This document shows, in pieces, positions 47,140 to 58,179 of a stretch of 64,000 nucleotides of DNA. This DNA is from Triatoma infestans (taxonomy: Eukaryota > Arthropoda > Insecta > Hemiptera > Reduviidae). The stretch's first letter is position 1. Each line of letters opens with the position of its first letter. The translations under genes were made by a program, and so were the position numbers. The stretch lies in the NCBI GenBank assembly GCA_011037195.1, contig JAAEAF010002492.1, forward strand, positions 124,001 to 188,000, in the 5' to 3' direction. The notes under the pieces were generated by a model. That model made no database searches, was not told the origin of the DNA, and was given only the letters and a program-made list of their open reading frames with translations.

Positions 47140-48290
47140 AATATTACATCACATTATGAGGGGATTGAACAATAAATTTCCCAATTTGCAACCATCATTA
47201 ACAAATTTATTATAAGTAATTAATTGTATTAGAGTGTTTATTAGTATAGTAATAATAACATTAATAATTGAAATTCATACAAAATAAAACAATTTATCTA
47301 TTATAAAATTAAATCATTTCATAAGGCCACATTTAAAAACAATGAAGGAACCTATAGATAGTAGAAAATTTGATAAAAAAAGAAAACAAGGTAAGGAATT
47401 TTCTTGTAACACCTCCAAGGCACAGACGAAGATCAAAAGACATCATACCTACAAGTAAAGGGGTGGAATTATGATGTTTTTTTCGCTTTAATTGGAAGAA
47501 TTTTGTGATGTCATTCTAAGGAATCCAATAGAATAACTCACAGTACAAAATTTATGAATCAATCGAAGGGAAAGAGCAATGGAGTAAGAAGAGTAGCAGA
47601 GGTACTATGTAGAGCATGGTCCTTTAGTCGCCATTACACATCCTGAATAGGAGCCGCATAAGAACCTGCAAGGGTGATAGATGCAGATGGTTGTGGCATC
47701 CTTTTCTTTTACAATCGCCATTAGTACCTTGACTGTTGGAATTTATGAGCTGGATGTTACACCAATAAAACAATACACAATACTGTACAATATTTTTTTC
47801 GTTACAATATTTAGAAATGATATGTTACAGTAATTATTACTCATGTAACAGTAATTATTACTCATATACTTCATAACAGTAATTATTACTCATGACGTGG
47901 CTTATTAGAACTTTTCTAACGTAATATCAATTCTTTAATTATCAATCGGTAATTTCCATAGAAAACCATGTTCGTTAGAGAAAATTTCAAAACTAAAAAC
48001 AAGAAATTAATAATTCAAACATCGACATAAAACTAAACACATATATGTCATTGGAACTGTCAACTTTCGTCCACAACGAGGGCCTTGAATATCTTGACAC
48101 ATCTTTGATTTTTGATTCGTTTCTGAGCACTTTGTTGAATCTTTATCTGATTCAAATTGTCAAAAGTTGTAGTTAAATTTTCAATAAATGAATAATCACT
48201 AGTTCGAAACTGTTTAATTTCTTCATCTTTCTAGAAAAATACGTTTTCAGTTCAAATTTCACCAGTTCTCCTGTTTTTAAAGTCCACTTC
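47140..48290. other. No gene; triple palindrome at 47829-47890
   Basis: AT-rich upstream region of gene B. The 13-bp palindrome AGTAATTATTACT occurs at 47829-47841, 47850-47862 and 47878-47890, each within AACAGTAATTATTACTCAT. Nothing else recognised. Confidence 0.6.
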
Positions 48291-48430
48291 AATTTTTTAC
48301 TTTCTCTTACTCCTAATAAGATTAAGAATTGTAATCGTGTCAAATTTTCGATATCGAGTTTTCACCGGAAATATTAGTTTTGAGGTCCCCTGGTCAAAAA
48401 AATTGGTTTTTAGAAAATGGTCTGTGTTGG
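48290..48430 (-). repeat. Terminal piece of the CGGAAGTG-family repeat
   Basis: ACTTTCTCTTACTCC, then GTAATCGTGTCAAATTTTCG, TTTTCACCGGAAATA and GAGGTCCCCTG, as at 62690-62760. Confidence 0.65.
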
Positions 48431-48549
48431 AAGTACTGCGATCGAGCAGCATAAAGCGTATTAGCGGCCCTTTTGTAATGTTCAATCAGTCTGACTCTAG
48501 CAGTCAGTTGACATCATCGTCTCAGTTGTACTTATATTCAGTTCAGTAA

Positions 48550-49660
48550 ATGTTGTTTACAGAAAAATACAAAGTGTTTTACAAAACACCTCATTTATTT
48601 CATATCCAGGCATACAATATCCCAGAGATTAAAAACTCAACTAAACAATGCTTGTGGAAACACGTGCCATCTCTATCTAATCCAGCAGATTTAGTTTCAC
48701 GCGGACAAGTCCCTCAACTTTTAACTGGAAATGAACTTTGGTAGCATGGCCCACGTAGGTTAAAGGGAAATCCATCAAGCTGGCCGAAGGATGAGACATT
48801 TTCCAGCTATCAAACTCGAGAAATTCCTGAGGTACAGATCAAGATTAGTTTGGCTGGAGTCGGAGACAATGATATTGTGTTCAAGAAATATTCCAAAATC
48901 CTACGTTTGCAACGCATCGTAGCCTTATGACGACGATTCATGACTAGTTGTAAAAGGACCGTGCAATTTCAGTTAACATAACAGAACTTAGAACTTCGGT
49001 AATTACGTGTATCAAATTCGCCCAAAGAGTGTAATATACTCCAGAAATACAACTTGACAAAGGGACAACATACGTTAAGGTTCAGCAATTCTGGAATTAC
49101 ACTCCTTTTTAGACGAATTTGAAATCTAAAGAGTTGGAGGACGATTACGCAATTCGAACTTGCCATTTGAAGCACGTCATCATATCATCTTACCTCCTAA
49201 ACATTTTATCACACAACTAATCATTGAGAATACCCCATGCTAGACGAATTGTGCGTAAGATTATTTATAAATGTTTACTTTGTTTTAAATTCAAGGCAAC
49301 TACTCATTCACATTATGGGAAATTTACCAATGCAGCAAGCAATGCCTGCAAGACAATTCCTCAATACTGGCATTGATTACGCAGGCCCAGTGTATATAAA
49401 ATCAGATTCGCATCGCAGTAAAACAAGCACGAAGGCTTACATTGCTTATATGCCTCGCTACTAAGACAATTCATCTGGAATTGTGACCTGACAACGGAAG
49501 CATTTATTGGTGCATTGTGAAGATTTATGTTAAGAAGTGGAATTTGTGCAATTATGACCGTGACAATGGAACCAACTTCATAGGCGGAGCAAATGAACTT
49601 TGTGCACTTTACAGTTTTTTTGAAAACTCAAAAGGAAAGGATCACATCTTCCCTGTCACA
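48550..49660 (+). pseudogene. BEL/Pao-type pol remnant (RNase H-integrase region)
   Basis: Plus-strand pieces: SLSNPADLVSRG (near 48673-48705), followed by a decayed GNELWW-like tryptophan region (48730-48790), then GIDYAGPVYIK (49369-49401). Past frame breaks come KTIHLEL- and LTTEAFIGAL-like sequence (49460-49515) and DNGTNFIGG (49563-49590). NPADxxSRG and DYAGPVYIK are BEL/Pao landmarks before and within the integrase. Frame-broken and lacking most of pol. Confidence 0.8.
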
Positions 49661-49699
49661 AGTGTCTTGTCAGTGGCACTTCTCTGTTCGCAGTTCATT

Positions 49700-50278
49700 A
49701 AAATTATCCACCAATAATTTTTTTCATAATTTTCAAATATTTTCATTTGTTCGCCAGGTACTCTGTAGGTATTCAGAATTTTGGATGTTTTCATAGCCAC
49801 AATTTCTTCTCCAACTTTTAAAATCTCATCAGCTCCATGTTATGAATCTTCTAAATACTTTATTTGCTTTTGCTTCAACTTTAAAAATGTTTCCTTGCTG
49901 AGAGAAGTTACAACCTTCCAACCCCAAATAAAGAATAGATTATTTTCAATGGTGTGATTAGATTGCATCCCATCAAATTCATCATGGTTTGAGTATGTAT
50001 GATCGTTGGGATCCGGTATCTTTAAATAACCTAGCATAGTAAAAATGATCTGCACAGATCACCCTGCCCGTCAACATAATTGCAAAGCTGTCTACCAATT
50101 CAAATGTCTTTCTATGTTTGGGGTAAGTAATAGCTTTGCCTCTCATAAGGCATACCTTATTTCTCACGATGCTAAGGGAAAACAGCATATCGTAGTCATC
50201 AGAATTGTATTCATTTCAAAACATTTCATGTCACAAGCCGTAAAACATGCATCCATGAATCAGAATTATTTTATTTTT
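49700..50278 (-). pseudogene. Unrecognised coding-like remnant, part 1
   Basis: The minus strand has unusually open, protein-like sequence in two overlapping frames (49982-50188, containing YPKHRKTFELVDSFAIML; 49840-50055, containing NNLFFIWGWKVVTSL), continuing to about 49750 past one stop. I recognise no domain. The Jockey LINE at 50292-55101 interrupts it. Similar open sequence on the same strand resumes at 55115-55390. Confidence 0.35.
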
Positions 50279-50628
50279 ATTATTTTATATAGTTCCCTTT
50301 GGTCAGCCGACCAGTTAACATCTCAGAGAACTATGTGCTTAACTAGTTGTTTGCTTTTTCGTTAATAATTCATTTTTTCTATTTTTTTGTTTTCTTTTGC
50401 ATTTCCTGCATTGTAAATTATATTTCTTTTACACGGACCAATTGATCATTTTCACTTTAGTTTCAAGTTAATAATTTCTTTATTTTTCTTGTACGTAGAT
50501 ACTGTAAATAGTGTGTGTACGAACAGTGGACAGAAGTGGGGTTAGCGGGAGTACGTACAGCGGACAGTAGTGGGGCGCGCTGCAGCACTACAGGTAATTT
50601 TGCAAGTAGCTAGCCAGTAGATTAATAA

Positions 50629-51676
50629 TTGTGGAGGGGATTATCCCCTGCCACCAGTGGCACTTCATCAGTGCCTCAGTATCGTCTATCACCCTACCAA
50701 GGCCGCTATGAATACGGGGAATTCACTGATGAGATTACGCAAACGCCTCCAAATTTTAACACGAATGCAAATAATAAGAGTGTGAATTCCAGTCCAATTA
50801 ATACAGTAATTGAATCTGACACTTCAGTCACATTTATTAGTCCTAGAAGGAAAAGGCAGCTTAAAAAAACAACCAGCTCTCCTATTAATTCGCCGAAAGC
50901 TAAACAAATAAAGGGCACTGTGACAGACAGTGATGCCAGCACCAAATCAGGAACCCAAAAGAAACCTGAACCAGTAAATAATAAGAAAATGCCAAAACCT
51001 CCACCCATTGCAGTTAATAACATTACAAATTTTTCTAACTTTTGCAAACAACAAGTTTAATTGGTAATGATAAATTTTATTGCCGTGCTCGCTTGAAAGA
51101 CACCCTAATCTACACTCACGACAGTGACAGCTATCGTAGGGTAGTCAAAAATCTTGAACAAATAAATCAAGATTTTCATTGTTACCAGCTCAATGAGGAC
51201 AAATGCTACAGAGTAGTTATCAGAGGTCTTCACCAAACTACACCAATTGATGAAATAAAAAAAGAGCTATCGAATTTAAATTTTCAGGTTATCAGGGTGC
51301 ACCAAGTGTTGCACAACTCAACAATTACCTTTATACTTCGTTGATCTGACAAAGACTAAAACTAGCCAGGACATTTTTAAGCTCCGACTTTTTATATACT
51401 AAAATCAGCATAGAAGAGCCTCGCAAGAGGACTCAAGTGGTTCAATGTTCTAGGTGTCAAGAACTAGGACATACAAAAGCGTATTGTAATCATCCTATAA
51501 GATGCGCTAAATGCTCAGGCCCGCATTCAGCGGCCAATTGCAATAAGCCACTGAACATTCCACCCACGTGCGCGTTATGTGGCGGTCCTCACTCATCTAC
51601 TTACAGGGGTTGCGAAACCCACAAAGTACAAAAAAAACAAAGAATGAGGTCACTCTGCAGACAAAAGACTAGCTGA
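50629..51676 (+). pseudogene. Jockey-type ORF1 (gag-like), frame-broken
   Basis: The N-terminal part, 50629-51060, is Ser/Pro/Lys-rich. The middle part, 51042-51344, is an RNA-binding-like domain (YRVVIRGLHQTTPIDEIKKEL). After a further shift, 51437-51676 carries three zinc knuckles: CSRCQELGHTKAYC, CAKCSGPHSAANC and CALCGGPHSSTYRGC. This order is standard for Jockey ORF1 proteins, which coat the element RNA. Confidence 0.85.
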
Positions 51677-52039
51677 AAATAATGAGGTTACGCAGGAACA
51701 ACAATCTACACCAGTAACTCACAACCCTCAACCTTCAACAAGCTATGCAGCTCCAAGAAGACAACACACTACCTACGCTCAATTAGCCAATGTCACACCC
51801 AGACAAGTTCCCACTTCTACACACCCAAACCTATTCCGTCCTTAATCAAACCAACCCCAGTCCCTCCCCTATATCCTTCTACTCCTTCACAGATCCCAAC
51901 ACATAGAACTAGCTCTCCCCCCCTACACAGACATCACTTCACACCTTATCTCTTTCCTTAATGATTTTAAATCCTTAATTACTCCCTTAATTACCCTTCT
52001 CACCACCCTCGTCTCTGAACTCCTTCCCAAGCTTACCCG

Positions 52040-54943
52040 ATGAACTTACTCTCTCCCAAACCCCTCACAGTTTTGCTCTGGAATGCAAACGGTGTGACAG
52101 CGCACAGACAAGAACTCGAAATTCTACTCACTTACAGAAAAGGTGACATTGCACTAATCACGGAAACACACTTGATGACAGACATCGTTTCTACATACCT
52201 GGTTACACCACATACAGAACCAACTACACAGGACAGAGAGCTCAAGGTAGCACGGCAATCCTTGCATCCAAATCACTTTCCCATCACGAACACTCCCACA
52301 TATCAACAGACTCTATCCAACTCACGGCAATATCTCTTTCTTTCTTTCCTATTCCTCCAATTGTGTCAGCAGTGTACTGTTCCCCTTCCCCTACTTTATA
52401 CTATCCTCAACTAAGCTCCCTTTTTCAATCCCTTGGTCCGAGATTTATTGCGGGTGGGGACTTCAACGCTAAGCATCCGCAATGGGGCAGCAGGGTTTCC
52501 AATTCCCGTGGACGTCTTCTTCACAATATTATCCATTCACATAATTTCTCTTTCCTATCTCCAGACTATCCTACATATTGGGCTTCTGATCCAAATCGCA
52601 TTCCTGACATAGTGGATTTCTTCGTCGCCTCTGGAATAGGAGCCATCTTTTCATCCACACAGACTCTAAATGAATTATCCTCTGATCACTCTCCCGTACT
52701 CCTCAATGTCAACATGACGCCTATTCCTAAACCTTCCAGGCCATCTCTGACTCTGGGCCCGGTTAATTGGGACACGTTTCAGCAGATAATAAATGATTCC
52801 CTTAACCTTAATATTTTCCCTCAAGACACCTAAAGAGGTGGAAGAGGCGGTCGACCTCTTCACCAATATTATTTATTTTTCAGCTCAACACTCCTCACAC
52901 CCTAAAATATCCTCCCCTCCAAGCAATCTAACCATTCCTAATCACATCCGTTTCCTTATCGCACCAAACGCCGGGCTAGAAGAAGATGGCAACTTACCAG
53001 ATATCCATCAGATAAACGTACATTCAATCATCTAACAAGCCTCCCTTTTTCAATCCCTTGGTCCGAGATTTATTGCGGGTGGGGACTTCAACGCTAAGCA
53101 TCCGCAATGGGGCAACAGGGTTTCCAATTCCCGTGGACGTCTTCTTCACAATATTATCCATTCACATAATTTCTCTTTCCTATCTCCAGACTATCCTACA
53201 TATTGGCCTTCTGATCCAAATCGCATTCCTGACTTCCGATCTTCCTAATACCAGAAGCACCTTGAATCCTTATCCACTGACGACAACTCCCTCTGGATCG
53301 CTACCAAAAAAATCCTAAAATTTCACACCGCTACCTCTCCTATCCGCTTGCCTAATGGCTCCTGAGCCAGGAGCGACGGAGAAAGAGCTGATGCCTTCGC
53401 CAACTACCTACAAGAAACACTCACTCCTCACTCCGATATATTAGACCCTACTCATATGAGTCATGTCATTGAAAACCTAGACACTCCCCTCCCACTCCTT
53501 TTCCCCACTAAACCCATTCATCCTTCGGAGGTAAAATTCATCATTGATCACTTGCCTCGTAAAAAAGCTCCCGGACATGATCTCATTACACCTACAATCC
53601 TCAGACATCTTCCCCGGAAGGCCATCATTTTTCTCACAACCATCTTCAACTCTATCCTTCGCACAACACACTATCCTGCACAATGGAAATATTCCTTAAT
53701 CACGCCAATTCCTAAACCTAATAAACCTACTAGTGAAATATCTTCCTATAGACCCATTAGTCTACTTCCAATCCTTTCCAAGATATTAGAGAAATTACTC
53801 CTCAAGAAACTAATCCCATTCCTAGAAAAACATAATGTTATTCCTCCTCACCAATTTGGCTTCCGCACTCGCCACTCCACTATCCAACAGTCATTCGGAG
53901 TTGGAGTATGGAGTGACATATTATCCACTAAGGAGTCGTGGATATTATTTCTGCGGTTCTAGAAAACAAAGAATATTGCCTGGGTGTCTTTCTTGATGTT
54001 TCTCAGGCATTTGACAGAGTATGGCATCCAGGACTACTCTATAAACTCAAAAAATTCCTTCCTACTCCTTTCTACCTACTCCTACAATCCTATCTCACCA
54101 ATCGCTGCTTCAGAGTGCGATGTGGCGCTGAGGTCTCCAATCTTCACACGATTTGTGCTGGAGTTCCGCAAGGTAGCATACTCGGACCAATTCTTTATAC
54201 CATCTATACAACTGACATTCCTTCTCATCCTCAAACCCGAATTGCTACCTATGCCGATGATACCGCTATATTATCCTCCCACTCCAATCCTACACAGGTC
54301 TCAAATGCAGTACAAGAACACCTTGAGCTCAGAGAAGCTTGGTGCCGAATATGGAGAATTAAGTTGAACACCAATAAATGCACAGAAGTTATTCACTCTA
54401 AGAAGACAGACCTGCTCTCCACTTACTATAAATAACGCCAACCTACCCACTTCTAATCAGATCCATATCTAGGGCTTCACCTTGATCGACGCTTAACTTG
54501 GAATCCTCATACTCGATTCAAAAGAAAAGAACTTAACAGAACTACGAAGACTACTTGGATCTAAATCTACTATGAGTACTCACAAAAAAATAACACTCTA
54601 CAAAACTCTATTAAGACCTATGTGGTCATATGGAGCAGAACTGTGGGGCTCCACTAAACCATCCAATATCCAGCTCATACAATCATTTGAATCCAAAGTC
54701 CTTCGTCGTATTGTTAATGCTCCTAACTTCGTCTCTAACCGCATCCTAAACCATGATCTAAATATCCCATATGTAAATGAATTAATCCAGACCCGTTTCC
54801 TAAGATTCCATGATAGACTCTCCGCACACCCAAATCCCATTGCACAATCCTTATCCACAAGCACTCATCTCCATAACTCACCACATCGCCTAAAAAGGCG
54901 CTGGCCACGCGATTTAATTGCTGATTACCTCAATAGAGTCTAG
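52040..54943 (+). pseudogene. Jockey-type ORF2: endonuclease and reverse transcriptase, degraded
   Basis: The endonuclease lies at 52040-52833 (LLWNANGV, ITETHL, AGGDFNAKHPQWGS, SSDHSPVL). A copied piece of it follows out of frame at 53045-53240. RT: KKAPGHDLITPTIL near 53560, YRPISLLPILSKILEKLL near 53747, HQFGFRTRHST, VFLDVSQAFDRVWH near 53984, GVPQGSILGPILYTIY near 54160, ATYADDTAI near 54245. Thumb and C-terminus to 54943 (RPMWSYGAELWGS). Breaks occur near 52400, 52840, 53960 and 54440. Confidence 0.9.
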
Positions 54944-55101
54944 AAAGTAATAGCGCTGGCTGTTGTCTTTCATCATGCTCTCTGGTTGTGACACTGAGCT
55001 ATGCTCGGTGTTTCATTTAATTTTCTTTTTTTAACTGTGTAACACTTTTGCTTAATGTATGTAATACAGTTAGTTGCAAATTAACAATAAACAAAAAAAA
55101 A

Positions 55102-56135
55102 ATTATTTTATATATTGAAGAATTCTTCTTCTCTTTTATTTAATTGAAGCATCCTTCTTTTCTCCAAAGCCAAAATTATTTTGTTTAGGTCTAAGCTTTT
55201 CTTCGCTTTCTACCACTCTTTTAAGAAAAGATAAAAGTTCGTACATTTGTTCCCTACTAGATAATCAGACACTGGTTTTGCCCTGGATCCTTTATGTCTT
55301 TTTTTTAGCAAAGATTGAAGAAGAGTTGATCGTACAAGTTCATCATACAGTACTATTAACCTGATACTACTTTCAAGGTTAAACAGAACTAATTTGAGAA
55401 GTTGTCTAACGTTACATTTATAAGTATTGTCTACCTAATATACTTTTTAATTACACATATATAGTCTTTAGATAATTAGATTTAATAAGAGACAAACTAT
55501 CAAAGAAGCTTCTAGCAAGGTTACCCGCCAGCATTCACTGAATTAGGAACCAAAATTTGACATCATCCTCCACAAGTTTATATTCATGAATTTTACGAAG
55601 ATGATCCTAAAACTAATCCAGTTCTAAATTTCGAATTTGATGAGCTCTCATTTGATTTTAGTTTAATTATTTTTTTATTTATTTCAAAATTTACAACTGC
55701 TGCTACGCTTGAGTAACCAGCAACAAGTAAATGAGATATGGCTCATAATGACGGTAAAGGAGAAATCAACCAGTGTTGACACTCCACACAAGTTTAATTG
55801 TATGACTAAAATTGTTGTTTCCATTGGAACTAATTGATGTTTTACCACTCAATTCTCCTATAAAGTAGATAGATACATGCGAGTATTTCTAGCCACTTAA
55901 CTTTCCATTCTTCTGCTTTGGGTCATATTCTGCTGCGAGATATCGCGACGATTTACTAATGTAAATATATGTGTATGTTCATTGATTTGTTCTTCAATCC
56001 TAAGTAATCTATTTACGCTATTGGCAGCTTTTACGAACCCAGTTTTAATTGATAACAAATCTGGTATTTCAATTTTGAACAATCTTTCCAAATGATAACT
56101 GGGATATTTGTAATAGTTGAGTTCTCGCGGTAGGG
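55102..56135. other. Unrecognised coding-like remnants between LINE and gene A
   Basis: The minus strand at 55115-55390 reads openly (DELVRSTLLQSLLKKRHKGS; overlapping EQMYELLSFLKRVVESEE in another frame). The plus strand at 55530-55670 reads PPQVYIHEFYEDDPKTNPVL. The minus strand at 55897-56091 reads IPDLLSIKTGFVKAANSVNR. None matches a family I can name. They may be decayed mobile-element ORFs. Confidence 0.3.
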
Positions 56136-56268
56136 AACCATTTAAGATTTTCTATTCCCTGAATAAATTCCTATAATTCCTATTAAAATCTTTTCCCCAC
56201 AAAGGATGTCAGTTTGGTGGTGAAAGAATATGAATATGAAATATGAAAAGTATGCGAATGAACTCAAA

Positions 56269-56274
56269 TTTATT
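56269..56274 (-). terminator. Poly(A) signal of gene A
   Basis: AATAAA on the minus strand about 160 bp after the stop, in sequence homologous to the gene B 3' UTR. Confidence 0.6.
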
Positions 56275-56434
56275 AACATTATACATTTAGTTATGCTTAT
56301 AACATTTAAAACAATTAGAAGTCATATGTGCTACTACATATGTTTATGATTAATAGAACTTTGGTTCATATTTAACATATACAGTGTATTTCCAGATTGT
56401 ATAATAACACTTTTGAGTAACAATTGAATTATAT

Positions 56435-56759
56435 TCAAAATATTAAATTCAAATTTTTTCGGGGCACTCCTCTTTTCGCTAATCTATGTACTCCTTGACA
56501 GTCTCTTGGAGTACAAGAGACTAGCAGTCCTTTACCTAAGCACAAACAGGTATTACATCCATCATCTGACGCAACTCTTGTTCCTGGTACGCAATGTTTG
56601 TATCCTAAAAATTCGAAAATTGAAAAAATTAACCAAAATAACTTATGATGAAGATATAAGAGATTTTTGAAATAAATGGTTGTGGCTTATGATTGCACAA
56701 ACACAACACTTACCAACAACTACGGTGATTAGTAACAGTCCTACCAAAATACGAAACAT
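56435..56759 (-). CDS. Pacifastin-like protease inhibitor gene A, two exons
   Basis: Complete compact gene. Exon 1 at 56714-56759 codes MFRILVGLLLITVVV plus one base of a Gly codon, donor G|GTAAGTG. The 109-bp intron ends TTTTTAG. Exon 2 at 56435-56604 codes the rest. The product has 71 residues: signal 1-16, cysteines 20, 32, 35, 37, 46, 51 (DDGCNTCLC, CTPRDC). The putative P1 is Pro, which would be a poor reactive-site residue, so inhibition may be weak or the target unusual. Lys-Arg at 59-60 precedes an 11-residue tail. It is the tandem paralogue of gene B: 13 of the first 16 residues and the CLCLGKG segment are identical. The short intron probably shows the original gene size. Confidence 0.92.
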
Positions 56760-56792
56760 TTCGTCCAAGGCAGATCTATCTGGAAATATTGA

Positions 56793-56832
56793 TATCTGTT
56801 CGGACGGCCAGCAAAAAGTGGGGTTTTATTCG
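56793..56832 (-). promoter_or_regulatory. Core promoter of gene A
   Basis: The minus strand has GAATAAAACCCC (TATA-like), then GCTGGCCGTCCGAACAGATAT about 35 bp before the ATG, conserved in gene B. TGTGATATAAT upstream is also shared (TGTGATGTAAT in B). Confidence 0.55.
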
Positions 56833-56909
56833 CATCTATTATTATATCACATAGTGGGGGAATGTATAATAAACTCAAGAATTTGTTGCTACATTATCTA
56901 ATTTATTAT

Positions 56910-57230
56910 ATGCAATTAATTTTATTTGTTTAATAATAATAATCTTTATCGTTTCATTATTTGAACAATAGCTTCTCCCTAAGGAGGAGGATATAGGGTT
57001 GTTTAACCAAACTCGTTTTGTGTATTATATTTGATATTTCCATATTTAATATAAATATTTAACTACCATAATTACGAATGTTGCTCTTTTAAAATTTTAA
57101 ACTGTTTTAAAATTTATACACGCACCATCACACCAATGTTTCCACTTCTAAAACATGTTCGTATAATTTTGGTCCAACACTCTAGAAATATGGGTCGTTG
57201 AACATTTTCTCGAAGAATGTTACCTCTCCT
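56910..57230. other. No gene recognised
   Basis: AT-rich sequence upstream of gene A. Confidence 0.5.
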
Positions 57231-57234
57231 TGAT

Positions 57235-57640
57235 GTTGAATGTTCAGGTGCCAATAAGCTATTTAAATCCAGCCATTGTGTATGGCTGCCAAACTTGGGC
57301 TTTATTAAAAAAAAAAAATATTGCACAGGAGTTTGAAGTGGCACAACTGGAAATGACTTCGAGTATGCTGGGTTTGAGCGTGGTGGGTTACCACTAATTA
57401 GGTAGATTATGGCAGGAGGAGAAGGAAACGACTTTGCCCCTGTTTCGATTCAGTTGGAATCGCTAAATTGTGCTATGTGATCTTTGGCCCATTGAGACCA
57501 GAGGAGATAATAGCGTTAAAAAGAGTTGGTTAGGAAAGCCCTCAACATCATGAAGAGGAGAGGGTTCTCACTTTAGACCTATGGGGTAGGCTGCGATGCC
57601 TGGAATTGGGAATCGTCCCATGGGGATCAATCTTAATTGC
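57235..57640 (+). pseudogene. LINE RT thumb fragment
   Basis: The plus strand encodes VPISYLNPAIVYGCQTWALL, then AQLEMTSSMLGLSV (57250-57390), the usual thumb region of RTE/CR1-like RT. The sequence after about 57410 cannot be assigned. Confidence 0.6.
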
Positions 57641-58170
57641 GTACCTTTATTTATTGTATCTTTATTTATTTATTTAACATTATTTGGGCGGCTACACCCT
57701 TTTTAGAAAGTCAGAATACAATAAATAATCAGAAAAAAAATCAGTTTACCAGAGGCGTAATTTTACCGAAGGGTTTTGAGTTTTTTTATAATTTTCTCGA
57801 AGACGGCTATAAGCATTCACCCATTTGCTGCCAACCATCTTACATATCAATTTAAAAAACATGTTTTCTTGTTTCATGGGTTTCAATGTTTTTTTATTAT
57901 TTTGACAACCTTTTAACTTTCTTTAAACTTTGCATTTCCTTTCTTCAAACTTTATCTGTTCTTATTAGTATACTGTACTCTTGAAATAAAAATGGCTTGA
58001 TAAAACACTGAGCTTACTTAATAACACTAATAAAGATTAATTATAAAGTGTTCTTCAAAACATGGTATTTATTATACACCATTTTGTGTCTAATCATAAT
58101 TTATAATAATTCCATTTTGTCATTAAACATACGTACTGTAAGTAGCACAACCTTATAAAATGAACATTTT
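57640..58170. other. No gene recognised
   Basis: AT-rich, with T-rich runs. One degraded block resembles the CGGAAGTG family near 57750-57850. Confidence 0.45.
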
Positions 58171-58179
58171 CATGAATGT

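Larger units (their letters stand above)
50292..55101 (+). mobile_element. Jockey-type LINE, full length
   Basis: Flanked by a perfect 13-bp duplication ATTATTTTATATA at 50279-50291 and 55102-55114. It starts AGTTCCCTTTGG and ends in a short A-run after AATAAACA. ORF1 has three CCHC zinc knuckles; ORF2 has endonuclease and RT but no RNase H, as in Jockey. Length about 4.8 kb. Frameshifts inactivate it. Confidence 0.92.

Noticed and set aside
47640..47720. Plus-strand Cys-rich reading (TCKGDRCRW) as a pacifastin exon
   Set aside because: Lacks the CNxCxC core and the terminal CTxxxC.
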